Source: Lewinellaceae bacterium (GTDB taxonomy: Bacteria; Bacteroidota; Bacteroidia; Chitinophagales; Saprospiraceae). Taken from it: 64,000 nucleotides of DNA. This document shows positions 42,089 through 51,171 of the stretch, in pieces (the first letter of the stretch is position 1; each line of letters begins with the position of its first letter). The stretch spans positions 639,501 through 703,500 of the forward strand of contig JACJYK010000002.1 of assembly GCA_020636135.1 (NCBI GenBank), in the 5' to 3' direction. The notes under the pieces are model-generated. The model did not search any database. It had not been told where the DNA came from and was given only the letters and a program-made list of their open reading frames with translations. Position numbers and translations under genes: made by a program.

Positions 42089-43270
42089 ATGTATAAACGC
42101 AAAATTTTCAATGATCCGGTCTACGGATTTATTTCCTTTGAATACGACCTGCTTTACGATCTGATCGAAGAACCATTATTCCAGCGATTGCGCCGGATCA
42201 AACAGTGTGGCCTCTCCGATTACGTCTATCCCGGAGCACTGCACACTCGTTTTCATCATGCGCTGGGTGCCACCCATCTGATGCAGCAAGCCATACAAGT
42301 ATTACGCCAGAAAGGTGTTTCCATCAGTCACGATGAGGCAGAAGCTGTTTGCATTGCGATCCTGCTGCACGACATCGGACACGCTCCATTCTCCCATGCT
42401 CTGGAAGGCATTTTTACCAATCAGTCCCACGAGGATATCTCCCTCCGCATCTTTCACCATCTGAACGGACAATACAACGGTGCCCTGGATCTGGCCATCC
42501 GGATATTCACCGGTCAATATCCTAACCGATTTTTACATCAGTTGGTTTCAGGCCAGCTGGACATGGATCGGATGGATTATCTCAACCGCGACAGTTATTT
42601 TACCGGAGTAGCCGAGGGTATCATCGGCTATGATCGCATCATCAAGATGCTGGATGTGCGGGATGATAAGCTCGTCGTGGAAGAAAAAGGCATCTACAGC
42701 ATTGAAAAATTCCTGATCGCACGAAAGATCATGTACTGGCAGGTGTATCTGCACAAGACTGTGATCGCGGCAGAACAGATGTTGCGATTGTTCATTACGG
42801 AAGCACGGTCAAGCCAGGAGATGCACCATTGGTGCGGAGATTTTAATCCGTTGATTTTCCAGGATCAAATGGATAACGCCACCTTCATGGAAAATTTCAC
42901 CTCCTTTGATGACTACGACATTGTAGGCCTTCTGAAGAAAACGGCACACAAGCAAAATGACCCTCTGCTGAGCTATCTGGCAAAGGGACTGCTGGAACGT
43001 AAGCTCTTCAAGGTCATTACCAGTTTTGACTCCATAGATCCGGATTCACTTCAAACATTAAAGCAGGAAATCAGCCGCCATCTTGGTGGTGACCGCTTTG
43101 TTAAACTGGTGATTGCAGGTTCTGAAACGAATACCCTGTACCGCGAAGGAGACGATGAGATCCTGATCCTTAAAAAGTCGGGTGAAACAGAAACATTCTC
43201 CAAAGTCGCGGGGTTTAGTCATACGCCCCACGAATTGACCAAGTATTATGTATGTCACCCGCGCTTTTGA
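42089..43270 (+). CDS. HD-domain phosphohydrolase (SAMHD1/YwfO-like)
   Basis: 393 aa, ATG 42089. HD-superfamily core: TRFHHALGATHLM (His56/57), ILLHDIGHAPFSH (His94-Asp95, His98) and the distal Asp in GQLDMDRMDYLNRDS. The N-terminus KIFNDPVYGFISF matches the group annotated as HD phosphohydrolases related to dNTP triphosphohydrolases. It probably hydrolyses a (deoxy)nucleotide; substrate not deducible. All expected metal ligands are present. Divergent from porX, 96 bp before glyA. Confidence 0.9.
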   Translation: MYKRKIFNDPVYGFISFEYDLLYDLIEEPLFQRLRRIKQCGLSDYVYPGALHTRFHHALGATHLMQQAIQVLRQKGVSISHDEAEAVCIAILLHDIGHAPFSHALEGIFTNQSHEDISLRIFHHLNGQYNGALDLAIRIFTGQYPNRFLHQLVSGQLDMDRMDYLNRDSYFTGVAEGIIGYDRIIKMLDVRDDKLVVEEKGIYSIEKFLIARKIMYWQVYLHKTVIAAEQMLRLFITEARSSQEMHHWCGDFNPLIFQDQMDNATFMENFTSFDDYDIVGLLKKTAHKQNDPLLSYLAKGLLERKLFKVITSFDSIDPDSLQTLKQEISRHLGGDRFVKLVIAGSETNTLYREGDDEILILKKSGETETFSKVAGFSHTPHELTKYYVCHPRF

Positions 43271-43315
43271 CCGGTTCATTGTGCCGACTGGTGCTGGTAT
43301 TTGTGCAGCCATTCA

Positions 43316-43346
43316 TTGGTTAATTCAAAGGCCAGGACTATTTTTG
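43316..43346 (+). promoter_or_regulatory. Bacteroidota-type promoter of glyA
   Basis: TTG at 43316-43318, 20 bp spacer, TATTTTTG at 43339-43346 (full TAnnTTTG). The GTG start at 43367 is 20 bp downstream, which decides against the TTG start upstream at 43301. Confidence 0.75.
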
Positions 43347-43366
43347 CCGATCAAATACCAAAACTT

Positions 43367-44656
43367 GTGGATTCAACCATCTTCAATCTGATCAACCAGG
43401 AGTTGCTGCGCCAGCAGGAAGGCATAGAACTCATCGCATCCGAAAACTTTACCAGCGTTCAGGTGATGCAGGCCATGGGAACCTGCCTGACCAATAAATA
43501 TGCCGAGGGATATCCCGGGAAGCGCTATTACGGAGGCTGTGAGGTGGTGGACCAGATCGAAGACATCGCCATCGAACGTGCCAAGGAGCTATTTGGTGCT
43601 GCCTATGCCAATGTCCAGCCCCATTCCGGGGCCCAGGCCAATGCAGCTGTATTCCTTGCTTTGCTGCAACCCGGCGATACCATCCTGGGATTTGATTTAG
43701 CGCATGGAGGTCATCTTTCTCATGGCTCGCCAGTGAATTACAGCGGCAAAGTCTATCGCCCCGTTTTTTATGGTGTGGATAAAGCCACCGGCCGCATTGA
43801 TATGAACAAAGTGCGGGAAATAGCAATTAAGGAACAGCCTAAACTGATCGTCTGCGGCGCCTCAGCTTATGCCCGTGACTGGGATTACGCTGCCTTCCGG
43901 TCCATTGCTGATGAGGTTGGTGCCCTGCTTCTGGCAGACATCGCCCACCCGGCAGGGCTGATTGCCGCCAGGTTGCTCAATGACCCGATGCCTCATTGCC
44001 ATATTGTAAGCACGACCACGCATAAAACGCTGCGTGGTCCCCGTGGTGGCCTGATCCTGATGGGCGAAAATTTTGATAACCCGTGGGGAAGGACAACCGC
44101 CAAAGGGAAGCCCATAAAAATGAATGCCATCCTGAACTCCGGCGTATTTCCCGGTATGCAGGGTGGTCCGCTGGAACATGTCATTGCAGCCAAGGCCGTC
44201 GCATTCGGTGAAGCATTGCAGCCTGAGTTTCGCACCTACGCTGGCCACGTGATCCGCAATGCTCAGCGTATGGCCCAGGAATTTCTGAATAAAGGATATC
44301 AGATCATCTCAGGTGGAACAGATAATCACCTGATGCTGATCGACCTGCGTAACAAAGGAGTGACGGGAAAACAAATTGAAGAAGCCCTGGGTTTGGCAGG
44401 CATTACCGTGAATAAAAACATGGTTCCGTTTGATACCGAGAGTCCATTCATCACCTCTGGCATTCGTATCGGTTCTGCTGCTGTTACTACCCGGGGGCTG
44501 GATGAAGCAGCCTGTGCCCGTCTCGTAGATTGGATCGACGAGGTCGTAATGAATCCGGAGGATGAATCGAAGCTCGCGGGCATTCGCGGCGACGTTAAAG
44601 ACTTCATGGAGGGCTTTCCCCTTTATCCGGATCTGAAGATCAGCGTTAACGCCTGA
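43367..44656 (+). CDS. glyA: Serine hydroxymethyltransferase
   Basis: 429 aa from the GTG at 43367 (reads MDSTIFNLINQELLRQQEG). This matches the usual Bacteroidota GlyA N-terminus and lies just behind a good promoter. PLP Schiff-base lysine K220 in STTTHKTLRGPRGG; ELIASENFTS and YPGKRYYGG are signature segments. It converts serine and tetrahydrofolate to glycine and 5,10-methylene-THF, feeding one-carbon metabolism. Convergent with truA, 5 bp apart. Confidence 0.96.
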   Translation: MDSTIFNLINQELLRQQEGIELIASENFTSVQVMQAMGTCLTNKYAEGYPGKRYYGGCEVVDQIEDIAIERAKELFGAAYANVQPHSGAQANAAVFLALLQPGDTILGFDLAHGGHLSHGSPVNYSGKVYRPVFYGVDKATGRIDMNKVREIAIKEQPKLIVCGASAYARDWDYAAFRSIADEVGALLLADIAHPAGLIAARLLNDPMPHCHIVSTTTHKTLRGPRGGLILMGENFDNPWGRTTAKGKPIKMNAILNSGVFPGMQGGPLEHVIAAKAVAFGEALQPEFRTYAGHVIRNAQRMAQEFLNKGYQIISGGTDNHLMLIDLRNKGVTGKQIEEALGLAGITVNKNMVPFDTESPFITSGIRIGSAAVTTRGLDEAACARLVDWIDEVVMNPEDESKLAGIRGDVKDFMEGFPLYPDLKISVNA

Positions 44657-44661
44657 GAACG

Positions 44662-45420
44662 TCAGTTTACTGGCTTCCAGGAAGCACGATGGGGATAGTC
44701 GATGCGATCCAGATACAATCCATCGGGAGGAACACTCCATGCTCTGCTCACCTGCCGTTTTTCATCGAAGCTGGCGACTACCTCATCCAGAGGTAATTTA
44801 CCCTGGCCTACTTCCAGGCACATGCCAACGATCAGGCGTACCATTCCCCGCAAAAAGCGGTTTGCCTCAACATGGTACACCCAACGCTCATTATCAATTG
44901 TCCAGGATGAAGCTGACAGATCGCACAGCGTGGTCTCGGCATCATGATTGGATTTACAGAAAGGGGCATAGTCATGAAAATCGAGCAGCAGGGTGGCAGC
45001 CTCCTGCATCAGGTCCTGGTTGACCAGATGGGTGTGCGGATAATGCCAGGCCATATTAGGGCTGAATGGATCTTTTCCCAGTGAGATATAATAGCGATAA
45101 CTGCGACAGGTAGCGTCAAATCGGGCATGTGCCTCAGCCGCCACTTCAAATAGGTCGTGAATAACAATATCGTGCGGCAGCATGCGATTCAGACGCTGAA
45201 CCAATCGTGTTGGCAGCAGTCCCTGGAGGTCCAGATGGCCAATATAACGCCTGGCATGTACGCCGCTGTCGGTTCTGCCGCAACCTGTGATCTGAACCGG
45301 TTCCTGCATAATGAGGGCAATCGTGTCTTCCAGGACCTCCTGGATCGATACCCCGTTAGGTTGCCGCTGCCAGCCCACATAGGCGTGACCATTGTAAGAT
45401 ATTTCAAGGAAATAGCGCAA
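44662..45420 (-). CDS. truA: tRNA pseudouridine(38-40) synthase
   Basis: 252 aa, ATG 45418-45420. N-terminus MRYFLEISYNGHAYVGWQRQPN; catalytic Asp51 in GCGRTDSGVHARRY; FDATCRSYRYYI and NRFLRGMVRLIVG in the C-terminal half. It isomerises uridines 38-40 in the tRNA anticodon arm. Alone on its strand between glyA and the DoxX-like gene. Confidence 0.96.
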   Translation of the reverse strand: MRYFLEISYNGHAYVGWQRQPNGVSIQEVLEDTIALIMQEPVQITGCGRTDSGVHARRYIGHLDLQGLLPTRLVQRLNRMLPHDIVIHDLFEVAAEAHARFDATCRSYRYYISLGKDPFSPNMAWHYPHTHLVNQDLMQEAATLLLDFHDYAPFCKSNHDAETTLCDLSASSWTIDNERWVYHVEANRFLRGMVRLIVGMCLEVGQGKLPLDEVVASFDEKRQVSRAWSVPPDGLYLDRIDYPHRASWKPVN

Positions 45421-45519
45421 AACGCATCGGTTCTGTTACAAATTTCGGAGAAAATCGGTTGATTGTGGAGAATTTATGCTGCTTTAATACCCATAAATTC
45501 AGTTATCCTTCTTGAAACC

Positions 45520-45897
45520 TTACCCGGTGACCGCATCATCTCTGGCCAGCTTGGACGCCATCAGTGCCCCGCCGGTAAGACCAATGTCCTTGAGAAAACT
45601 ATCCATTGATGCAGCCTGAATGGCCGGATCATCCGCATTCAGCAGGTTGGGAAGATGTATGGTGAGGGCAATGGTGATCAACAGAAGTGCAAGGAGGACA
45701 CAGGCCAGCCTGTCGAATTTTCCAATGATCACACTGAGCGAAGCAGCGATCAGAGCAATACCTGTCACGTAAATCATCAACTCGCCTCCAACAGGGGCCA
45801 TGGTTGCCATTTCTTTGGCATTCATAATATTCAGTATCCCGAACACCAGCATAGGAATGATGAAAAGGTATTTACCCAATCCGATGATACCTGCCAT
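45520..45897 (-). CDS. DoxX-like small membrane protein
   Basis: 125 aa from ATG 45895-45897 (MAGIIGLGKYLFIIPMLVFG); a TTG two codons upstream is the alternative. Four hydrophobic segments, including LMIYVTGIALIAASLSVIIG and ACVLLALLLITIALTIHLP, and the C-terminal LLKDIGLTGGAL-like phrase (FLKDIGLTGGALMAS) that is typical of DoxX proteins. Function unclear; some relatives act in sulfur or redox homeostasis. Confidence 0.75.
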   Translation of the reverse strand: MAGIIGLGKYLFIIPMLVFGILNIMNAKEMATMAPVGGELMIYVTGIALIAASLSVIIGKFDRLACVLLALLLITIALTIHLPNLLNADDPAIQAASMDSFLKDIGLTGGALMASKLARDDAVTG

Positions 45898-46085
45898 GAC
45901 CAATAAATTTGAGATGCAACTAAATTTAATCGAAAAGTCGCGGAATCTCTAATGCAGAGGTCTAAGAAATGCCCCGGACCTGATAAATCGATGCGGGTAT
46001 CTGGTTGTGTGCCCACACGCTAAGTGTCTGTCCGCACACCGAACCGGACGTTCAGCATCTCCGATTATTTATTCTTCGCGCTACG

Positions 46086-46958
46086 TTATTGCTGATCCTG
46101 GATGAAGCCCTCATCACAATCGGCAGGCTTGATGGTAGTCAGGTACACAATGACCGTATCGCCCATCAGGATCCGGCTATCGGGACTGGGATACTGCTTA
46201 TACACATAGGCATTGTCCAGGTCTTCTGGTGCGTACTCGTATTCCTTATCCATTTTCAGGGCCAGCTGGTAACCTTTGGTGATGAAAATCGATTCGGCAT
46301 AGGTCAGACAGACCAGTTTGGGTGTTTTGACAACCGCGTCGTTGGATTTACTGAGGATGAATTCCAGGGTGCCTCCTTTGTCGATCTGGGTATTGGCTCT
46401 GACCCCTTCTTTGTTGACGATCACCTGGCCATTGTACCACACTTCCAGGATGATATTCTCACCAAAGGGATCATAGCGATAGTCACGGATCCTGGCCTGG
46501 ATGTGGTATCCTTTCAGCATATCCTGAATGGAGTTAAAGGCATTGCCGTAGAGCTTACCCAGGTCTTCCAGATTGATTTTATCGGGTTTGTATTTGGTGA
46601 CGGTCACATAGACTTTGCGGTCTTTCTTCACCAGAGAATGGGGTGCCGGGTTTTGCTGAAGAATAATACCCCCCGGTTTTTCTACGATGTGGACGGAATC
46701 GGAAACGACAATTTCAAAGTCACGGTGTTTGGCATCCTTTTCTGCGTCCAGAAGGCTCATCTCCGTATAGTCGGGTAATTCCAGTTTTTGTCCGTGGCGG
46801 GTATAGATCTTAAGCCATCCGAATACCAGCAGGAGCATGGCCAATAGAAATGCCACGATCAGACCCAATTGCTTCAGGCAAGAGCGGCTGGTCATAATAG
46901 CCCAGTAGGACTGGAAACTGCTTGAAGTGTTATCGGATGGTTGCAACTTTTTGGCCAT
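46086..46958 (-). CDS. PASTA-domain membrane-anchored protein
   Basis: 290 aa, ATG 46956-46958. Short cytoplasmic N-terminus, one transmembrane helix (LGLIVAFLLAMLLLVFGWL, about 31-49), then three PASTA-like units in the periplasm: LPDYTEMSLLDAEKDAKHRDFEIV...GGIILQQNPAPHSLVKKDRKVYVTV; NLEDLGKLYGNAFNSIQDMLKGYHI...; and TPKLVCLTYAESIFITKGYQL...VYKQYPSPDSRILMGDTVIVYL. PASTA domains bind peptidoglycan or beta-lactam-like ligands. Its start overlaps the 3' end of the D-Ala-D-Ala ligase gene by 29 bp, coupling it to wall-precursor synthesis. Confidence 0.88.
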   Translation of the reverse strand: MAKKLQPSDNTSSSFQSYWAIMTSRSCLKQLGLIVAFLLAMLLLVFGWLKIYTRHGQKLELPDYTEMSLLDAEKDAKHRDFEIVVSDSVHIVEKPGGIILQQNPAPHSLVKKDRKVYVTVTKYKPDKINLEDLGKLYGNAFNSIQDMLKGYHIQARIRDYRYDPFGENIILEVWYNGQVIVNKEGVRANTQIDKGGTLEFILSKSNDAVVKTPKLVCLTYAESIFITKGYQLALKMDKEYEYAPEDLDNAYVYKQYPSPDSRILMGDTVIVYLTTIKPADCDEGFIQDQQ

Positions 46959-49635
46959 GGAATGCGTACTCTAAAATTTGATCGATGAATTCATAGGGCT
47001 TGTACCCGTTCAGTGCACTTTGATGAAAGATGCAGGTTGCGGGTGTCATGCCGGGCAATGAATTGACTTCAATGATGATTGTTTCGACGCGATCGTCAGG
47101 GAATATGCGGACAAAAGCGTCGATGCGGGCATAACCTTCCACACCCAGTATGCGGGCCGCACGCTCCAGGTCACTTTTTACCTGACGGGCAATACGGTCA
47201 TAATGTTCCTGGTCGGGAGCAAACCGGGCCGGGGTGATGTTCTGACCTTCACCGGCCAGAAATTTTTCTTCCAGGGAAAGAACCTCTCCTCCGGAGAGGG
47301 CTTCGGATGGCTCGAATACTTCGAACTGGATCCCTTCCGGCTGGTAATGGGTGAGCATCCCTCCGGTGATCTCCATAAAGTGGGCTGCGCCTTCCGGGCC
47401 GATCAGGGTTTCGACCAGAGCCTGGGTTTTGCGTGGAAATTCTTCTTTGGGCTTAAGCTTGAGGACCCGGGCACTTTCCAGATCCAGGTTTTCTTCATCC
47501 CGGAAAAGCATGCGCAGGTAATGTGTCAGTTGTGTCTGATCCCGGATGACTTTGACTGCTGAACTGCACCCGTCATCAACCGGCTTGATAACCATCGGAA
47601 ATCCGAATTGTTCGATCAGTTCTTCTTCTGCCTTAGCGGCATCCCCCAACCATGCTTCCCGGGCGACCAGTTTCTGATCGGCTGTTTTGAAGCCGGCCTG
47701 ACGCAGCCGTTCCAGGGTCTCGTATTTGTTGATGGTGATCTGGGAGGAGTCGTATCCGGACCCATTGTATGGGACATGATAGCCGTCCAGATTCCGCTGA
47801 ACGGTGCCATCCTCTCCGGGTCTTCCGTGAAGTGCAATGAAAGCGGCATCAAATTCCCGGGCCAGTTGTTCATAGGTAAGCGGACGTGGGACAAAGACCG
47901 TGTGCTCACTGGTATACGTATCAATCAATCCTCCGCAGGCCTCCCGGATCTGGTCGATGACCGGGTGATGCCAGGATTCCGGCGCTGTAAGGTATTCCTC
48001 GATTCGCTCACGGATATCGTCCGCATTGTCCTTGAGAAGTAAATTGATGGGAATTTGATACAGGGTATGTTGCTCCTCATTGCCCATCAGAAAGACAGGC
48101 GTCGGCTCGTATTTGTCGGAACTGGACAATTTTTCGAATACATTTCTTCCGCTCTCCACCGAGATGTGCCTTTCGAAAGAGTAACCTCCGAAGATGACCG
48201 CTATCTTCTTTTTGTGATTGACATCCTTGCGCAAATCCAGGATCGCCTCATCCAACCGGGGTAGCCATTTTTGGAATGCCGGCGGGTGCAGGCTGTGGCT
48301 TAACCGTTCGGCCAGTGATGCACGGATGATGTAGGTCAGAAACTGGGAAGGGTTCATCCCGATCTCGGCTGCCTGGTGGAAAAAGAAACTGGAGGGAAGC
48401 ATTCCCGAAGTCGTATTGGGGTCATTCAGCAATATGGTCCCGTCGGATTCAATAAATCCATCGATCCGGGCATAGGTATTGAACTGAAAATAGCGATAGA
48501 GCGACTCGCAGTGCTCCCGGATGGTCTGGATGGTATCCGCAGGAAGGTCGATGGGCGTTTCTTTACGGGAAAGGCCCGGTAAATATTTTGAGCGGTAATC
48601 GAATACTTCGGATCCCTTGATGATCTCGGTAGGAGGCAGTGCTACCGGAGAACCGTCTTCGTTGCGGATGACGATGCAGGAAAACTCTCTGCCGGAAATA
48701 AACTCTTCGATGACGACCTCCTGCTCGGACCAGTAGGATTCGAGGTTTACCAGGCGGGTACCTTCTTTCCCGAGCTGGTCATTGAGGGTTTTCAACAAAT
48801 CTTCCGGATGGTGGATCCAGATATCTTTAATCTTCAGCGGATAACCCAGGCCACTGCGGATGTCCGAGAGGTCCTGGATAAAGCGTACCCTTTCCTCTTC
48901 ATTCAGGGGTTCCCATTCTTCCTGGGTGATGGTCAGACGGAAAAAGGCGCGGTCTACCGCGGTACGAAACAGATCGAGGTCGTTCTCCTGTACGATGGAA
49001 ACCCCGATGGAGCTACCCTGATTGGCCGGGCGAACAACCAGCGGGAAACCTATTTTATGCAATGCTTGCTGAAACCAGCCGTAATGACTGCCGTAGTGCC
49101 AGTGGTCGTGCTGGATGGCAAAGAAAGGCTTTACATTGAAGCCCCCCTGCTGCATCAGATGTTTTTGAAATACCTTGTCCATTCCGATGGCACAGGCACG
49201 CACACCGCTACCACTGTAAGGGATCTCCAGGGATTCCAGCAAGCCCTGGATTTGCCCGTCTTCTCCGTACTCGCCATGCAGCGCCAGAAAAGCGAAGTCG
49301 ATCAGTTCCTTTGTTTCTGCAGGACGGATTCGACGGCCTACTCGCTGTATGACGCGATCCCAATCCACAGAAGCGGGCTCCCCCAGACTTTCACTGTAAA
49401 TCTGGAATCTGTGGGGAGAAGGTGGTAGTTCGGCAATGGGAGGATAGAAATCGCGGATACTGCCTTTGTAAATGTAGGTCCAGTCCAGCAGGATCCAGTT
49501 ACGCCAGGAATCAATGAATATAGGCACGGGCTCGAAGATGGACTTGTTGAGATTGTCGTAGACCGTACGTCCTCCGGCAAAGGCTATCTCCCGTTCTCGG
49601 GAAGGTCCGCCAAATAATATTCCAATGCGTATCAT
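46930..49635 (-). CDS. Tandem-fused D-alanine-D-alanine ligase (two ATP-grasp ligase modules)
   Basis: 901 aa from ATG 49633-49635 (MIRIGILFGGPSREREIAFAGG); normal Ddl has ~310-360 aa. Module 1 (1-~450) has VVRPANQGSSIGV and ARIDGFIESDGTILLNDPNTTSGM; the metal-binding E-x-N is N-D-P-N (Asp405, Asn407), and there is an insertion about 239-300. Module 2 (~475-901) restarts with KKKIAVIFGGYSFERHISVESG, has VIKPVDDGCSSAVKV (altered glycine loop) and canonical IIIEVNSLPGMTPATCIF (Glu856). Ligases of this family make the D-Ala-D-Ala (or D-Ala-D-Xaa) end of peptidoglycan precursors. Whether both modules are active cannot be told. The PASTA gene overlaps its end. Confidence 0.9.
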   Translation of the reverse strand: MIRIGILFGGPSREREIAFAGGRTVYDNLNKSIFEPVPIFIDSWRNWILLDWTYIYKGSIRDFYPPIAELPPSPHRFQIYSESLGEPASVDWDRVIQRVGRRIRPAETKELIDFAFLALHGEYGEDGQIQGLLESLEIPYSGSGVRACAIGMDKVFQKHLMQQGGFNVKPFFAIQHDHWHYGSHYGWFQQALHKIGFPLVVRPANQGSSIGVSIVQENDLDLFRTAVDRAFFRLTITQEEWEPLNEEERVRFIQDLSDIRSGLGYPLKIKDIWIHHPEDLLKTLNDQLGKEGTRLVNLESYWSEQEVVIEEFISGREFSCIVIRNEDGSPVALPPTEIIKGSEVFDYRSKYLPGLSRKETPIDLPADTIQTIREHCESLYRYFQFNTYARIDGFIESDGTILLNDPNTTSGMLPSSFFFHQAAEIGMNPSQFLTYIIRASLAERLSHSLHPPAFQKWLPRLDEAILDLRKDVNHKKKIAVIFGGYSFERHISVESGRNVFEKLSSSDKYEPTPVFLMGNEEQHTLYQIPINLLLKDNADDIRERIEEYLTAPESWHHPVIDQIREACGGLIDTYTSEHTVFVPRPLTYEQLAREFDAAFIALHGRPGEDGTVQRNLDGYHVPYNGSGYDSSQITINKYETLERLRQAGFKTADQKLVAREAWLGDAAKAEEELIEQFGFPMVIKPVDDGCSSAVKVIRDQTQLTHYLRMLFRDEENLDLESARVLKLKPKEEFPRKTQALVETLIGPEGAAHFMEITGGMLTHYQPEGIQFEVFEPSEALSGGEVLSLEEKFLAGEGQNITPARFAPDQEHYDRIARQVKSDLERAARILGVEGYARIDAFVRIFPDDRVETIIIEVNSLPGMTPATCIFHQSALNGYKPYEFIDQILEYAFHGQKVATIR

Positions 49636-49851
49636 ATAATGATTCTCAGCTAAAATCGGCTCCGGAGGATTTTGGATGTTTGCAATATTAACCCTCCGGC
49701 AGGACTTTCTATTGCACAAAGGTAACATATGTGTGATTAAGTTGATAAGTTTAGCTGTAGCGGGATTATTACCCGTCAGGACGATGCGCGGTCCCGGGTC
49801 GGTGGAGCGCACCATCAAGGAACGGCAAATCAGGAGTAAGGAGTAAAAAGT

Positions 49852-51171
49852 ATGGCAAACGAGGCTTCCATCAACCGGGAAATATTGCGTCTGGCGATAC
49901 CCAATATTATCAGCAACATATCCGTCCCATTATTGTCAACCGTGGATACGGCGCTGATGGGCAGGCTCTCCGCAGCCCACATCGGAGCAGTCGGTCTGGC
50001 GTCGATGCTCTTTAATTTCATCTACTGGAATTTTGGTTTCCTGCGCATGGGAACGACCGGAATGACTGCTCAGGCCTTTGGCTCCCGGGACAGTCAGGCT
50101 ATGAGCATGGTTCTCGGAAGGTCGTTGATGATTGCTCTGACGCTGGCACTGCTGGTGGTGGTATTTCAGAATGGTCTGCTGAAGGCCGGACTGCTGGGAT
50201 TGCAGGTGCCGCAGGAGCAGGTCAATCTGGTCAGTCAGTATTTTGGTATCCGGATCTGGGCTGCTCCTGCGACCCTGGTTATTTATGCGTTGCTGGGCTG
50301 GTATTTCGGAATGCAGAATGCCATGTATCCTCTGATCATCACGATCGTGATCAACCTGCTCAATATGGTATTGAGCTATTCACTGGTTCACTACAGCGGA
50401 TGGGCTATAAGAGGGGTAGCCTGGGGCACCTTGCTCGCCCAGTACCTGGGTGTGACCCTGGCGGTAGCCTTGCTGGTCACTAAATACGGATCGGAGCACC
50501 TGCGATTTCGATTCAGGGACCTGATCCACTGGCCGGCCTTTTCCGGATTTTTACGCATCAACGGGAATTTATTTATCCGGACCGTCTGCCTGACGTTTGC
50601 CTTTGCCTATTTCTATGCGCAGTCGGCTCATCTGGATCCTGTATTGTTAGCGGTCAATGTTATTTTACTGCAGCTGCTGAACTGGCTTTCGTATGCAGTG
50701 GACGGTTTTGCTTTTGCGGCAGAGAGCCTGGTAGGCAAGTACTATGGAGCGAAGGATAGCAATACATTGCCGCGGGTGATCTGGCTTTCATTTCTTTGGG
50801 GCGGGATCATCGCACTGGGGTTTGCACTCTTGTATGGATTGGCCGGACCGCTGATCTTCCGGATCTATACGGATCAGGTGGAGGTGCTGGCAGCCGGGCG
50901 GGAATGGCTCCTGTGGATGGCTGCACTGCCTTTGCTTAGTTTTGCCAGCTATATCTGGGATGGCATTTTCATCGGACTCACAGCCTCGCGGGCTATGCGG
51001 GACACCATGTTGCTGGCCCTGTCCTTCTTCTTACTGCTGCATCAGCTGTGGCTTAAGCAATTTGCCTGGGGCCTTTGGCTGGCTTTCCTGTTGTTTATGG
51101 TTGCCCGCGGCGCCTTTCAGACCATGGTGTATTTCCGGCAGGGTGGCCGGTTGGCCAAAATTCCCGATTAA
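49852..51171 (+). CDS. MATE family efflux transporter (DinF-like)
   Basis: 439 aa, ATG 49852. Twelve hydrophobic segments in two homologous halves; LAIPNIISNISVPLLSTVDTALMGRLSAAHIGAVGLA at the N-terminus and SYAVDGFAFAAESLVGKYYGAKD in the second half are typical of the DinF branch. It exports organic cations or related compounds by Na+/H+ antiport. Divergent from the ligase operon; its stop shares TTAA with the stop of the convergent receptor gene. Confidence 0.93.
   Translation: MANEASINREILRLAIPNIISNISVPLLSTVDTALMGRLSAAHIGAVGLASMLFNFIYWNFGFLRMGTTGMTAQAFGSRDSQAMSMVLGRSLMIALTLALLVVVFQNGLLKAGLLGLQVPQEQVNLVSQYFGIRIWAAPATLVIYALLGWYFGMQNAMYPLIITIVINLLNMVLSYSLVHYSGWAIRGVAWGTLLAQYLGVTLAVALLVTKYGSEHLRFRFRDLIHWPAFSGFLRINGNLFIRTVCLTFAFAYFYAQSAHLDPVLLAVNVILLQLLNWLSYAVDGFAFAAESLVGKYYGAKDSNTLPRVIWLSFLWGGIIALGFALLYGLAGPLIFRIYTDQVEVLAAGREWLLWMAALPLLSFASYIWDGIFIGLTASRAMRDTMLLALSFFLLLHQLWLKQFAWGLWLAFLLFMVARGAFQTMVYFRQGGRLAKIPD

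Noticed and set aside
45950..46085. GTGTGCCCACAC and related GTGTG/CACAC stretches as a regulatory array
   Set aside because: Short imperfect symmetry with no gene start nearby that it could control; the adjacent PASTA gene ends here.
46005..46778. Plus-strand frame of 257 codons
   Set aside because: Antisense to the PASTA protein gene; no domain features.
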